Source of the DNA: Lysobacterales bacterium 63-13
Lineage (GTDB): Bacteria > Pseudomonadota > Gammaproteobacteria > Xanthomonadales > Rhodanobacteraceae
NCBI GenBank assembly: GCA_001899855.1
Contig: MKWR01000027.1
Span: forward strand, 238,318-302,317
Reading direction: 5' to 3'
DNA: 64,000 bases
The position numbers and the translations under genes are program-made. A model generated the notes under the pieces. It made no database searches. It was given only the letters and a program-made list of their open reading frames with translations, and was not told where the DNA came from. Below, one piece after another: positions 37,420 to 45,572 of the stretch (its first letter is position 1; every line of letters starts with the position of its first letter).

Positions 37420-40400
37420 ATGGCTTCATTCAATCTATCCTCCTGGGCACTGCGCAATCAGGCACTGGTCCTTTATTCGATCATCCTGCTGGCGCTGGTC
37501 GGCACGCTTTCCTATCGCAGTCTTGGCCAGGCCGAGGATCCGCCGTTCACGTTCAAGGTCATGGTCGTGCAGACGCAGTGGCCGGGCTCGACCGCGCAGC
37601 AGATCTCCGAGCAGGTCACCGAGACGATCGAGAAGAAGCTGCAGGAGATACCCGAACTCGACTACCTGCGCAGCTATTCGCGCCCGGGCGAGTCGCAGGT
37701 GTTTTTCGTGGTCAAGGATTCGATCGATCCGGCCCGCGTCGACGATGTCTGGTACCAGGTACGCAAGAAAGTCGCCGACATCCACCACGCGCTGCCCTCC
37801 GACATCCGTGGCCCGTTCTTCAATGACGAGTTTGGCGATACCTTCGGCAACATCTACGCACTGACCGGCGATGGCTTTGACGATGCCGACCTGCGCGACT
37901 ACGCCGAACGCGTCAAGCTGGAACTGCTGCGCGTGCCGAACGTGGCGAAGATCGAACTGATCGGTCGCCAGGATCCGAAGATCCATGTCGAGATCCCGAA
38001 TGCCAAGCTGGCCACCCTCGGCGTCAGCTTCGCCGAACTGCAGCGCACCCTCGCCGCGCAGAATGCGATCGTTGCCGGCGGCAGCTTCGAGACACCGAGC
38101 GACCGGATTTATCTGCGCACCAGCGGCGCGCTGGATTCGGTCGAGGCGATTCGCGATCTCAGCATCCGCGGCAGCAATGGTCGCCTGTTTCGTCTCGGCG
38201 ACATTGCCGAGGTCACGCGCGGTTTCGTCGATCCGCCGCAGCCACGCATGCGCTACAAGGGCGAGCAGGCCATCGGCATCGCCGTTTCCATGCGCGCTGG
38301 CGGCGACATCATCGCCCTTGGCCACGATCTCGAGGCCGCCACCACGCGCATCGGCAAGACCCTGCCGGTCGGCCTCGACCTGCACAAGGTCGCCGATCAG
38401 CCGGCGGCAGTCAGTCGATCGGTCGGCGAATTCGTGCGCACGCTCGGCGAAGCCGTGCTCATCGTCCTGCTGGTCAGTTTCTTTTCGCTGGGCCTGCGCA
38501 GCGGCTTCGTCGTCGCCGTCTCCATTCCGCTGGTGCTGGCGATGACCTTCGCCGCGATGCACTACTTTGGCATCGGCCTGCACAAGATCTCGCTCGGCGC
38601 GCTCGTGCTCGGTCTCGGCCTGCTCGTCGATGACGCGATCATTGCCGTGGAGATGATGTCGATCAAGATGGAACAAGGCATGGATCGCGTCAGCGCCGCT
38701 GCGTTCGCCTACACCTCGACGGCATTCCCGATGCTGACCGGCACCCTGGTCACCGCCGCCGGATTCCTGCCCATCGCCACGGCCCGCTCCGGCACCGGCG
38801 AATACACGCGGGCCATTTTCGAAGTCGTCACCATCGCCCTGCTGCTGTCATGGATCGCCGCGGTCGTGTTCATTCCGTATCTCGGCTACAAGTTGCTGCC
38901 GGATCCGCACGCGCGTCCGGCCGCGCGTGCGCAGGGCGCCATGGCGCAACGCATCCACGGATTGCGCCGGCGCTTGCCAACATGGTTCGGCGGCATCGAC
39001 GAGGACCACGGCCACTCTGCCGCGCACGATCCCTATGCCAGCGCCTTCTATCAGCGCTTTCGACGCCTTGTCGATAGCTGCGTCGAGCATCGTTTCATCG
39101 TCATCGGCGCCACCGCGCTGGTCTTTGCCCTGTCCGTGTTCGGGTTCCGTTTCGTGCAGCAGCAGTTCTTCCCGGAATCGACGCGACCCGAACTGCTGGT
39201 TGATCTAAAGCTAAGCGAAGGCTCGTCCCTGCTGGCCACGGAAACCCAGGTGAAGAAACTCGAAGCCTGGCTGGCCAAGCGTCCGGAACTCCTCAACTAT
39301 GTCAGTTATGTCGGCTCGGGCACGCCGCGCTTCTACCTGCCGCTCGATCAACAATTGCCGCAGGCCGGTTTTGCCCAGTTTGTCCTGCTCACGCATGGCA
39401 ATGCGGAGCGCGAAGTCCTGCGCAACGACCTGATCCATCTGTTTGAAGGCGATTTTCCGGATCTGCGCGCCCGCGTGATCCGCCTGGAAAATGGCCCGCC
39501 GGTCGGCTATCCGCTGCAGTACCGCGTCTCCGGTGCGGAAATCGCGACGGTGCGCGAGCTTGCACGCAAGGTGGCCGGCGTGGTCCGCGCAAATCCGAAC
39601 ACGCGCAACGTCAATCTCGACTGGGAGGAGCCCAGCAAGGTCATCCGCCTGCTCATCGACCAGGATCGCGCGCGCGTGCTCGGGGTCACTTCCGAGGAGG
39701 TCGCCACCTTCCTGCAGAGCTCGCTGAATGGCGTGCCCATCGCCACCTATCGCGAGCGCGACCAGTTGATCGGCGTGCTGCTGCGCGGGCCGGCGGTCGA
39801 GCGCGCGCAACTGAGCATGCTGCAAAGCCTGGCCATGCCGACCGCCTTCGGCAAGAGCATCCCGCTCGGCCACATCGCGACCATCGAATACGGCTTCGAG
39901 GACGGCATCATCTGGCGCCGCGACCGCCTGCCGACGGTGACCGTGCGCGCCGACATCGAGGGCACGTTGCAGCCGGCCAGCGTCAATGCGCAGATCAGTC
40001 CGACCCTGGATGGCATGCGCGCCGAACTGCCCGAAGGCTACCGCCTGGTGACCGGCGGCTCGGTCGAGGAATCGGCCAAGGGCCAGGGTTCGGTCAACGC
40101 CGGCATCCCGCTGTTCCTGATCGTCGTGTTCAGCGTGTTGATGGTGCAATTGCGCAGTTTCCAGCGCGTCCTGCTGGTCGTGCTGACCGCACCGCTGGGC
40201 CTGATTGGCGTGGTCTTGTTCCTGCTCGTGCTGCGCGTGCCATTCGGTTTTGTTGCCATGCTCGGCACGATCGCCATGTTCGGCATGATCATGCGCAACT
40301 CGGTGATCCTGGTGGACCAGATCGAACAGGACATCGGCGCCGGCCATCGCCCCTGGGATGCGATTGTCGATGCCACGGTGCGCCGCTTCCGGCCCATCGT

Positions 40401-40605
40401 GCTGACCGCGGCGGCGGCGATCCTGGCGATGATTCCACTCTCGCGCAGCGCGTTCTTCGGGCCGATGGCCGTCGCCATCATGGGCGGACTGAGCGTGGCA
40501 ACGGTACTGACCCTGTTGTTCCTTCCAGCCCTGTACGCGGCCTGGTTCCGCGTCCGCCGCGACAGCGAACCGCGCCCGCTGGCAAACCCCTTGCAAGCGG
40601 CCTGA
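37420..40605 (+). CDS. RND multidrug efflux pump (AcrB-type)
   Basis: A 1061-residue HAE1-type resistance-nodulation-division transporter. Twelve membrane helices in two halves with two large periplasmic loops. The proton-relay aspartates are present in LGLGLLVDDAIIAVE (helix 4), and helix 10-12 sequences include VAMLGTIAMFGMIMRNSVIL and the C-terminal GGLSVATVLTLLFLPALYAA. The cytoplasmic loop between the halves carries an insertion of about 30 residues with GGIDEDHGHSAAHDPYAS. Start at ATG 37420; a TTG just before it is ignored. Probably works with the adaptor upstream and the TolC protein encoded 1.2 kb downstream. Confidence 0.95.
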   Translation: MASFNLSSWALRNQALVLYSIILLALVGTLSYRSLGQAEDPPFTFKVMVVQTQWPGSTAQQISEQVTETIEKKLQEIPELDYLRSYSRPGESQVFFVVKDSIDPARVDDVWYQVRKKVADIHHALPSDIRGPFFNDEFGDTFGNIYALTGDGFDDADLRDYAERVKLELLRVPNVAKIELIGRQDPKIHVEIPNAKLATLGVSFAELQRTLAAQNAIVAGGSFETPSDRIYLRTSGALDSVEAIRDLSIRGSNGRLFRLGDIAEVTRGFVDPPQPRMRYKGEQAIGIAVSMRAGGDIIALGHDLEAATTRIGKTLPVGLDLHKVADQPAAVSRSVGEFVRTLGEAVLIVLLVSFFSLGLRSGFVVAVSIPLVLAMTFAAMHYFGIGLHKISLGALVLGLGLLVDDAIIAVEMMSIKMEQGMDRVSAAAFAYTSTAFPMLTGTLVTAAGFLPIATARSGTGEYTRAIFEVVTIALLLSWIAAVVFIPYLGYKLLPDPHARPAARAQGAMAQRIHGLRRRLPTWFGGIDEDHGHSAAHDPYASAFYQRFRRLVDSCVEHRFIVIGATALVFALSVFGFRFVQQQFFPESTRPELLVDLKLSEGSSLLATETQVKKLEAWLAKRPELLNYVSYVGSGTPRFYLPLDQQLPQAGFAQFVLLTHGNAEREVLRNDLIHLFEGDFPDLRARVIRLENGPPVGYPLQYRVSGAEIATVRELARKVAGVVRANPNTRNVNLDWEEPSKVIRLLIDQDRARVLGVTSEEVATFLQSSLNGVPIATYRERDQLIGVLLRGPAVERAQLSMLQSLAMPTAFGKSIPLGHIATIEYGFEDGIIWRRDRLPTVTVRADIEGTLQPASVNAQISPTLDGMRAELPEGYRLVTGGSVEESAKGQGSVNAGIPLFLIVVFSVLMVQLRSFQRVLLVVLTAPLGLIGVVLFLLVLRVPFGFVAMLGTIAMFGMIMRNSVILVDQIEQDIGAGHRPWDAIVDATVRRFRPIVLTAAAAILAMIPLSRSAFFGPMAVAIMGGLSVATVLTLLFLPALYAAWFRVRRDSEPRPLANPLQAA

Positions 40606-40664
40606 AGACCGACGCCGATGCGGCGCATCGGCCCACACATACGACTATCCAACGAGAGGCAGAC

Positions 40665-41135
40665 ATGGGCGAGGCAGCACGGGCACTGGGTCGCGCAAGC
40701 ACAAGCGATCCGCACGACTGGCCATTGCGCCTGGCGCAACAGGCACTGGCCGCGCTGCTGGATGGCGGCGAGCGCCTCGGGCGATTCCGCATCGCCTTCC
40801 TGCGCGCCAACGCACGCACACGCGTGTCCGCCCTGTCCGGGGACGACCGCGGACGCCTCGAACGCTGGCTGGCGTTGCAACTTGCAACCGGCCCGATGCC
40901 TGGCGCACCCACTGGCCTGGACCTGCTTGCCAGCGTGGAGCCGACCCTGCCAGCCGCTGTGCGCGCGCAGTTGCCGGCGGCCTTGCTGTCCTGCGGGCAC
41001 AACCTGGCGGCCAACCCGGTCGCGCCATGCGGGCGTTGGCCCGGCGCGGCCACGTTGCGGCCAATCCGGCAAAGTGACGCAGGCGGTTTGCCGCCCGTCG
41101 ACAGACCTTCTATGCTTTCGCCCCTTTTTCCCTGA
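40665..41135 (+). CDS. Hypothetical protein, 156 residues
   Basis: A reading frame of 156 codons with GAGAGG 6 bases before its ATG and codon use like its neighbours. The product is helical, Ala/Leu/Arg-rich and soluble (ALAALLDGGERLGRFRIAFL, DRGRLERWLALQLATG), with no motif I recognise. The C-terminal third is Pro/Gly/Arg-rich and less protein-like. The candidate promoter of the next operon lies inside its end (41088-41116). It may be a small lineage-specific gene between the pump and tolC, or a chance frame in GC-rich DNA. Confidence 0.45.
   Translation: MGEAARALGRASTSDPHDWPLRLAQQALAALLDGGERLGRFRIAFLRANARTRVSALSGDDRGRLERWLALQLATGPMPGAPTGLDLLASVEPTLPAAVRAQLPAALLSCGHNLAANPVAPCGRWPGAATLRPIRQSDAGGLPPVDRPSMLSPLFP
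41088..41116 (+). promoter_or_regulatory. Putative sigma70 promoter of the methyltransferase-tolC pair
   Basis: -35 TTGCCG (41088-41093), a 17-base spacer, and -10 TATGCT (41111-41116), about 34 bases before the ATG at 41150. Inside the end of the upstream hypothetical gene. Confidence 0.45.
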
Positions 41136-41149
41136 AGCGGAATCCACTG

Positions 41150-41809
41150 ATGTCCACGAATCTCGAGTTGGCCCGCGACAACATGGTCGAGAACCAGATT
41201 CGCACCTGGGAAGTGCTCGATCCGCGCGTGCTCGCCGTGCTCGCCCGTCTGCGCCGCGAGGATTTCGTTCCGGAGCGCTACCGCGACATGGCCTTTGTCG
41301 ATGTCGAACTGCCCCTCGGCCACGGCGAGATCATGCTGAAACCGGTCATCGAAGGCCGCATTTTGCAGGCATTGGCGATCGAACCCGGACAGCGAGTGCT
41401 CGAAATCGGCACCGGATCGGGCTTCATGGCCGCCTGCCTGGCCGAACTCGGCGCCGACCTGACCTCGGTCGAACTCCATGCCGATCTCGCCGCGATGGCG
41501 CGCCGCAACCTCGACAACGCCGGACTTTCGCGGGTTCGCGTGGAAGTCGGCGAAGCCGTGAAAGCCTATGAGCCGGCAACGACATTTGATTGCGTGGTAC
41601 TGACTGGCGCGGTTTTTGCGTTGCCCGAACGCATCAAGAGCTGGGTCAAGCCCGGTGGACGCCTGTTTGCGGTCAGCGGTGAATCGCCGGCAATGCAGGC
41701 CTTATTGCACACGCGCATGGATGACAGCCACTGGCAGACTGAGAGCCTGTTCGAAACCGATATTCCCTATCTGACCCACGCCGCGCCGCCAGCACGATTC
41801 ACGCTCTAG
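41150..41809 (+). CDS. Protein-L-isoaspartate O-methyltransferase-like protein
   Basis: A 219-residue SAM-dependent methyltransferase of the Pcm family. Motif I VLEIGTGSGFMAACLAEL, motif II-like FDCVVLTGAVFALPERIKSW, then KPGGRLFAVSGE. The N-terminal half has the Pcm arrangement (MVENQIRTWEVLDPRVLAVL, REDFVPERYRDMAF, LKPVIEGRILQAL). True Pcm repairs isoaspartyl residues; this group, found beside tolC in Xanthomonadales and Pseudomonas, is more divergent and its substrate is not established. Probably co-transcribed with tolC, 42 bases downstream. Confidence 0.88.
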   Translation: MSTNLELARDNMVENQIRTWEVLDPRVLAVLARLRREDFVPERYRDMAFVDVELPLGHGEIMLKPVIEGRILQALAIEPGQRVLEIGTGSGFMAACLAELGADLTSVELHADLAAMARRNLDNAGLSRVRVEVGEAVKAYEPATTFDCVVLTGAVFALPERIKSWVKPGGRLFAVSGESPAMQALLHTRMDDSHWQTESLFETDIPYLTHAAPPARFTL

Positions 41810-41851
41810 GCAAAGTCGGGCCAGCTACAGCACATCCCTGAGGAAAAACCG

Positions 41852-43237
41852 ATGAATGCTCTCCGTCCCTTGTCACTCGCCCTGGCCCTCGTGCTTGGCG
41901 CAGGGGCCTCGTTGGCCCATGCCGACGACTTGATCCAGATCTATGGCGAGGCGCGCGCGTCCGATCCGCAATTGGCCGGTGCCGAAGCGACCAACCAGGC
42001 GAACAGCGAGAATGTCGACCAGGCGCGCTCGGCATTGCTGCCGCAGATCGGTGCTTCGCTGGCCTATTCGCAAAGCCATGGCAGCAGTGGCGGCCCGCAG
42101 TTCGTCACCAACGAGGATGGCAGCCAGAGCCTGGTCAATGTGACCAGCTCGGCGGACAACTACGGCCGGACCCTGAGCGGCCGCCTCGACCAGAGCATCC
42201 TCGACCTGAGCAAGTGGACGGCGCTGAAATCGGCGCGGGCGACGGTCAAGTCAAGCGACGCCACCTACGAGGCCGCCCAGCAGGACCTGCTGATCCGCGT
42301 GGCCACGGCTTATTTCGACGTGCTCACCGCCGAGGATGCGCTGCGCTTTGCCCAGGCCAACGAGCAGGCGCTCAACCGGCAGATGGAACAGGCCCAGCAA
42401 CGCTTCGACGTCGGTCTCTCGGCAATCACCGACGTGAATGACGCCAAGGCCCAGCACGATACCGCCGTGGCCAGCGTCATCACCGCGCAGAACACGCTGG
42501 ATGACAACAACGAGGCCCTGCGCCAGCTCACCAACAAGGAGCCCGGCGAACTCAAGAAGCTGCGCGACAAGCTGCCACTGGACAAGCCGAACCCGGAAAA
42601 CCCCGAAAGCTGGGTGGCGGTGGCCGTCGAACAGAACCCGGTGCTGAGTTCCTACGCCTACAGCCTGGAAGCGGCCAACGCCAACATCCAGACCGCCCGC
42701 TCCGGCCATCTGCCGACGATCAACGGCCAGGTGCTCTATTCGAAGAGCCCGCGCTGGAGCGACACCAGTGCCTCGAGCTTCAACGATGCCTTCCACACCA
42801 ACAGTGAAAGCTGGTCGACTTCGGTCGGCCTGACCCTCAACGTGCCGATCTTCTCCGGCGGTTACACGCAATCGCGCGTGCGCCAGTCGATCTACACGCG
42901 CGATGCCGCGCAGGACCAGTTCGAGCTGCAGAAGCGCCTGATCGAACGCAGCACGCGCAACAGCTACCGCGCCGTCATCGCCGGCGCGAGCCAGGTCGAG
43001 GCGACACGCCAGGCGGTGGTCTCGGCGCAGAGTTCGCTGGATGCCACCCAGGCCGGTTACGAAGTCGGCACCCGTACCATCGTCGACGTGCTGATCAGCC
43101 AGCAGCAGTTGCTGTCGGCGCAGAGCAGCTACTCACAGGCGCGGCACGCCTTCGTCCTCAATGGCCTTCGCCTCAAGCAGGCGGCCGGCATCATCGAGGT
43201 CAAGGATCTCGAAGCGGTCAACGCCCTGCTCGAATGA
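41852..43237 (+). CDS. tolC: TolC family outer-membrane channel
   Basis: A 461-residue outer-membrane efflux channel shared by RND pumps and type I secretion. Signal peptide cut after SLAHA (about residue 24), then two repeats of the TolC fold, each with long helices (VATAYFDVLTAEDALRFAQA; LNVPIFSGGYTQSRVRQSIY) and short strands. The conserved GYEVGTRTIVDVLISQQQLL is present, and the end is typical (LNGLRLKQAAGIIEVKDLEA). The Shine-Dalgarno GAGGAAAAACCG precedes the ATG at 41852. It likely serves the RND pump upstream. Confidence 0.96.
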   Translation: MNALRPLSLALALVLGAGASLAHADDLIQIYGEARASDPQLAGAEATNQANSENVDQARSALLPQIGASLAYSQSHGSSGGPQFVTNEDGSQSLVNVTSSADNYGRTLSGRLDQSILDLSKWTALKSARATVKSSDATYEAAQQDLLIRVATAYFDVLTAEDALRFAQANEQALNRQMEQAQQRFDVGLSAITDVNDAKAQHDTAVASVITAQNTLDDNNEALRQLTNKEPGELKKLRDKLPLDKPNPENPESWVAVAVEQNPVLSSYAYSLEAANANIQTARSGHLPTINGQVLYSKSPRWSDTSASSFNDAFHTNSESWSTSVGLTLNVPIFSGGYTQSRVRQSIYTRDAAQDQFELQKRLIERSTRNSYRAVIAGASQVEATRQAVVSAQSSLDATQAGYEVGTRTIVDVLISQQQLLSAQSSYSQARHAFVLNGLRLKQAAGIIEVKDLEAVNALLE

Positions 43238-43246
43238 CCGCTGCGG

Positions 43247-44584
43247 TCAGACTGTCACCGGCTGACCGGCCACCACCTGCTCGACAATCTGCACGGTGCG
43301 CGCGACCGCACCGCGTTCGCGTTCGAGCACGTGTTGCGCGGCCTGGCCCATCGCCGAGCGCTCCTGCTCGCGGGTGAACAGGCGGATCAGCGCAGCCCCC
43401 AGTTCGACTTCGTCGGCGACGCGCAACACGGCTTTCGCGTCGATCAGCTTGGCCGCGACTTCTTCGGTGTTGAAGGTGTGCGGGCCGACGATCACCGGCT
43501 TGCCGAGCGCAGCCGGTTCGAGCAGGTTGTGGCCGCCAATCGGTTCCAGGCTGCCGCCGACAAAGGCGATATCGGAGGCGGCGTAGAACTGCAGCAGCTC
43601 GCCCATCGTGTCGACGACGAAACACTGGCAGCGATCATCCGCCGTACCGTCCTCACTGCGCACGCGCGTGCTGAAGCCAAGTGCCCGGCAGGCACCGAGC
43701 ACCGGCCGGAAGCGTTCGGGATGGCGCGGCACCAGCACCAGCAAGGCATCGGGAAAGCGTTGCAGGACGGCACTGTGCGCCTTGAGCACGGGCAACTCCT
43801 CGCCTTCGTGCGTGCTTGCGGCAATCCACACTGGCCGGCGCGTGCCCCAGGAATCGCGCAAGGCGGTGCCATTGGCGACCAGGCTGGCCGGCACCGGCAT
43901 GTCGAACTTGAGGTTGCCGATCACGGCGAGGCGGGTCACCGCCGCACCCAGCGTGCGCAGGCGCTCGGCATCCAGCGGCGATTGCGCGGCAACGAAATTC
44001 GCGCAGCGGATGGCGCGGCGTGCCAACGGCCGCACCGGGCCATAACCTTTCAGGCTGCGCTCGGAAAGCCGTGCATTGGTGACCACGATGGGAATGCCGC
44101 GCTCACGGCAGGTGATGAACAGGTTCGGCCAGATCTCGGTTTCCATGATCACCGCAAAGCGCGGGCGGATGCGATTGAGGAAGCGCTTTACCGACGCCGG
44201 CAGGTCATACGGCAGGTAGACGTGGAAGACGCGATCGCCAAACAGCTTCTGCACGCGCTCGGAACCGGTCGGGGTCACTGTGGTCACCACCATCGGCGCA
44301 TCCGGATATTTCAGCATCAGCGCCTCGATCAGTGGCACCGCGGCATTCACCTCGCCCACCGATACCGCGTGCACCCAGCTGCTGTCGTGCATTTCCGGTG
44401 CCTGGAAAAAGCCGAAGCGCTCCCTCCAGCGCGACAGGTAACGGCGATAACGCAGCCCACGCGCGGCCAGCCGGTAAAGGATCACCGGCGTCATCAGGTA
44501 CATGGTCAGCGTGTACAGCAGGCGCAGCAACGGCACGGCCCGTGATCGGACAAGGCCGCGAAGTATACGGAGTCTGCGTGACAT
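43247..44584 (-). CDS. waaA: Kdo transferase (3-deoxy-D-manno-octulosonate transferase)
   Basis: A 445-residue monotopic GT-B enzyme that adds Kdo to lipid IVA at the cytoplasmic face, the first inner-core step of LPS. N-terminal membrane anchor LLRLLYTLTMYLMTPVILYR aligns with E. coli WaaA. WVHAVSVGEVNAAVPLIEAL, METEIWPNLFITCRERGIP, ARLSERSLKGY and GGSLEPIGGHNLLEPAALGK are diagnostic. The N-terminus is about 12-15 residues longer than E. coli; ATG 44584 is used, but GTG at 44536 would fit the family length. Only 34 bases separate it from the divergent LpxL-type gene. Confidence 0.95.
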   Translation of the reverse strand: MSRRLRILRGLVRSRAVPLLRLLYTLTMYLMTPVILYRLAARGLRYRRYLSRWRERFGFFQAPEMHDSSWVHAVSVGEVNAAVPLIEALMLKYPDAPMVVTTVTPTGSERVQKLFGDRVFHVYLPYDLPASVKRFLNRIRPRFAVIMETEIWPNLFITCRERGIPIVVTNARLSERSLKGYGPVRPLARRAIRCANFVAAQSPLDAERLRTLGAAVTRLAVIGNLKFDMPVPASLVANGTALRDSWGTRRPVWIAASTHEGEELPVLKAHSAVLQRFPDALLVLVPRHPERFRPVLGACRALGFSTRVRSEDGTADDRCQCFVVDTMGELLQFYAASDIAFVGGSLEPIGGHNLLEPAALGKPVIVGPHTFNTEEVAAKLIDAKAVLRVADEVELGAALIRLFTREQERSAMGQAAQHVLERERGAVARTVQIVEQVVAGQPVTV

Positions 44585-44618
44585 AGGCAGAATCCGGCCT
44601 GCCCGCCATAATCCGCCG

Positions 44619-45548
44619 ATGACTTCGCGCCTGCCCCGCTTTCACTTTCGCCTGCTCGGTCCGCGGCATTGGCCGGCGTGGATCGGCCTCGGCCTGCTCT
44701 GGTTGCTGGCGCGGCTTCCATACCGGCTGCTGATGCGCGTGGGCGGATGCCTCGGCTGGCTGATTGCGCGCCTGCCTGGCGCGCGCCGGCGCATCGCCGC
44801 ACGCAATCTGCAACTGTGCTTCCCGCAGCTCGACGGCCGGCAGCAGGCGGCCCTGCTGGAACAGAGCCTGCGCGACGTCGGCCTCATGCTGGTCGAGTTC
44901 GCCCTTGCCTGGATGGGCAGCCGCCGCGCAATCCTGCGCGTGCCGGCGACCATCGAGGGACTCGAACACCTCGCGGCGGCAAGCGCGCGTGGCCAGGGCG
45001 TGCTGCTCACCGGCGCGCATTTCTCGCATCTCGAACTGGCCGGTCGCCTGCTCGTCGAACACGCCGGCGTCGAACTCGCCGGCATGTACCGCGAGCACGG
45101 CGACGCCGCGTTTGAATGGGCGATCCGGCGCGCGCGTTCGCACTATGCCGCGACCATGTTCACCAAGAACGAAGTACGCGGCTGCGTGCGCTACATGCAG
45201 GCCGGCGGGTGCATCTGGTATGCCCCGGACCAGGACATGCGCGGCAAGGACACGGTCTTCGTGCCGTTTTTCGGCATCGATGCCTCGACCCTCACCGCGA
45301 CCCATCATCTGGCCCGCCTTTCCGGCGCCTGCGTGATTCCATTTTTCCATCGTCGCCTGGATGCTGGTGGCTATGCCTTGCGCCTGGAAGCGCCGCTGGC
45401 GGATTTCCCCGGGCGGGACGTCACTGCCGACACGGCACGCATCAATGCGATGATTGAGCGCATGGCACGCGAAGCACCAAGCCAGTACCTTTGGATACAT
45501 CGGCGCTTCAAGTCCAGGCCGCCAGGCGAAGCAGCGCTTTACGATTGA
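44619..45548 (+). CDS. Lipid A biosynthesis lauroyl/late acyltransferase (LpxL/HtrB family)
   Basis: A 309-residue inner-membrane late acyltransferase that transfers a secondary acyl chain to Kdo2-lipid IVA. Single N-terminal hydrophobic segment (WIGLGLLWLLARLPYRLLM). Catalytic HX4E motif in TGAHFSHLELAGRLL, then AGMYREHGDAAFEWAIRRAR, GGCIWYAPDQDMRGKDTVFV and FFGIDASTLTATHHLARLSG. Placed opposite waaA, which supplies the Kdo that these enzymes need. Whether it adds laurate or myristate cannot be told. ATG at 44619, weak Shine-Dalgarno. Confidence 0.93.
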   Translation: MTSRLPRFHFRLLGPRHWPAWIGLGLLWLLARLPYRLLMRVGGCLGWLIARLPGARRRIAARNLQLCFPQLDGRQQAALLEQSLRDVGLMLVEFALAWMGSRRAILRVPATIEGLEHLAAASARGQGVLLTGAHFSHLELAGRLLVEHAGVELAGMYREHGDAAFEWAIRRARSHYAATMFTKNEVRGCVRYMQAGGCIWYAPDQDMRGKDTVFVPFFGIDASTLTATHHLARLSGACVIPFFHRRLDAGGYALRLEAPLADFPGRDVTADTARINAMIERMAREAPSQYLWIHRRFKSRPPGEAALYD

Positions 45549-45572
45549 ACGACACGTGACGGGGAGTGGTGA

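Noticed and set aside
35454..43237. TetR-RND-TolC region as a new system
   Set aside because: Gene order and motifs match ordinary repressor-controlled tripartite efflux; nothing beyond the loop insertion is unusual.
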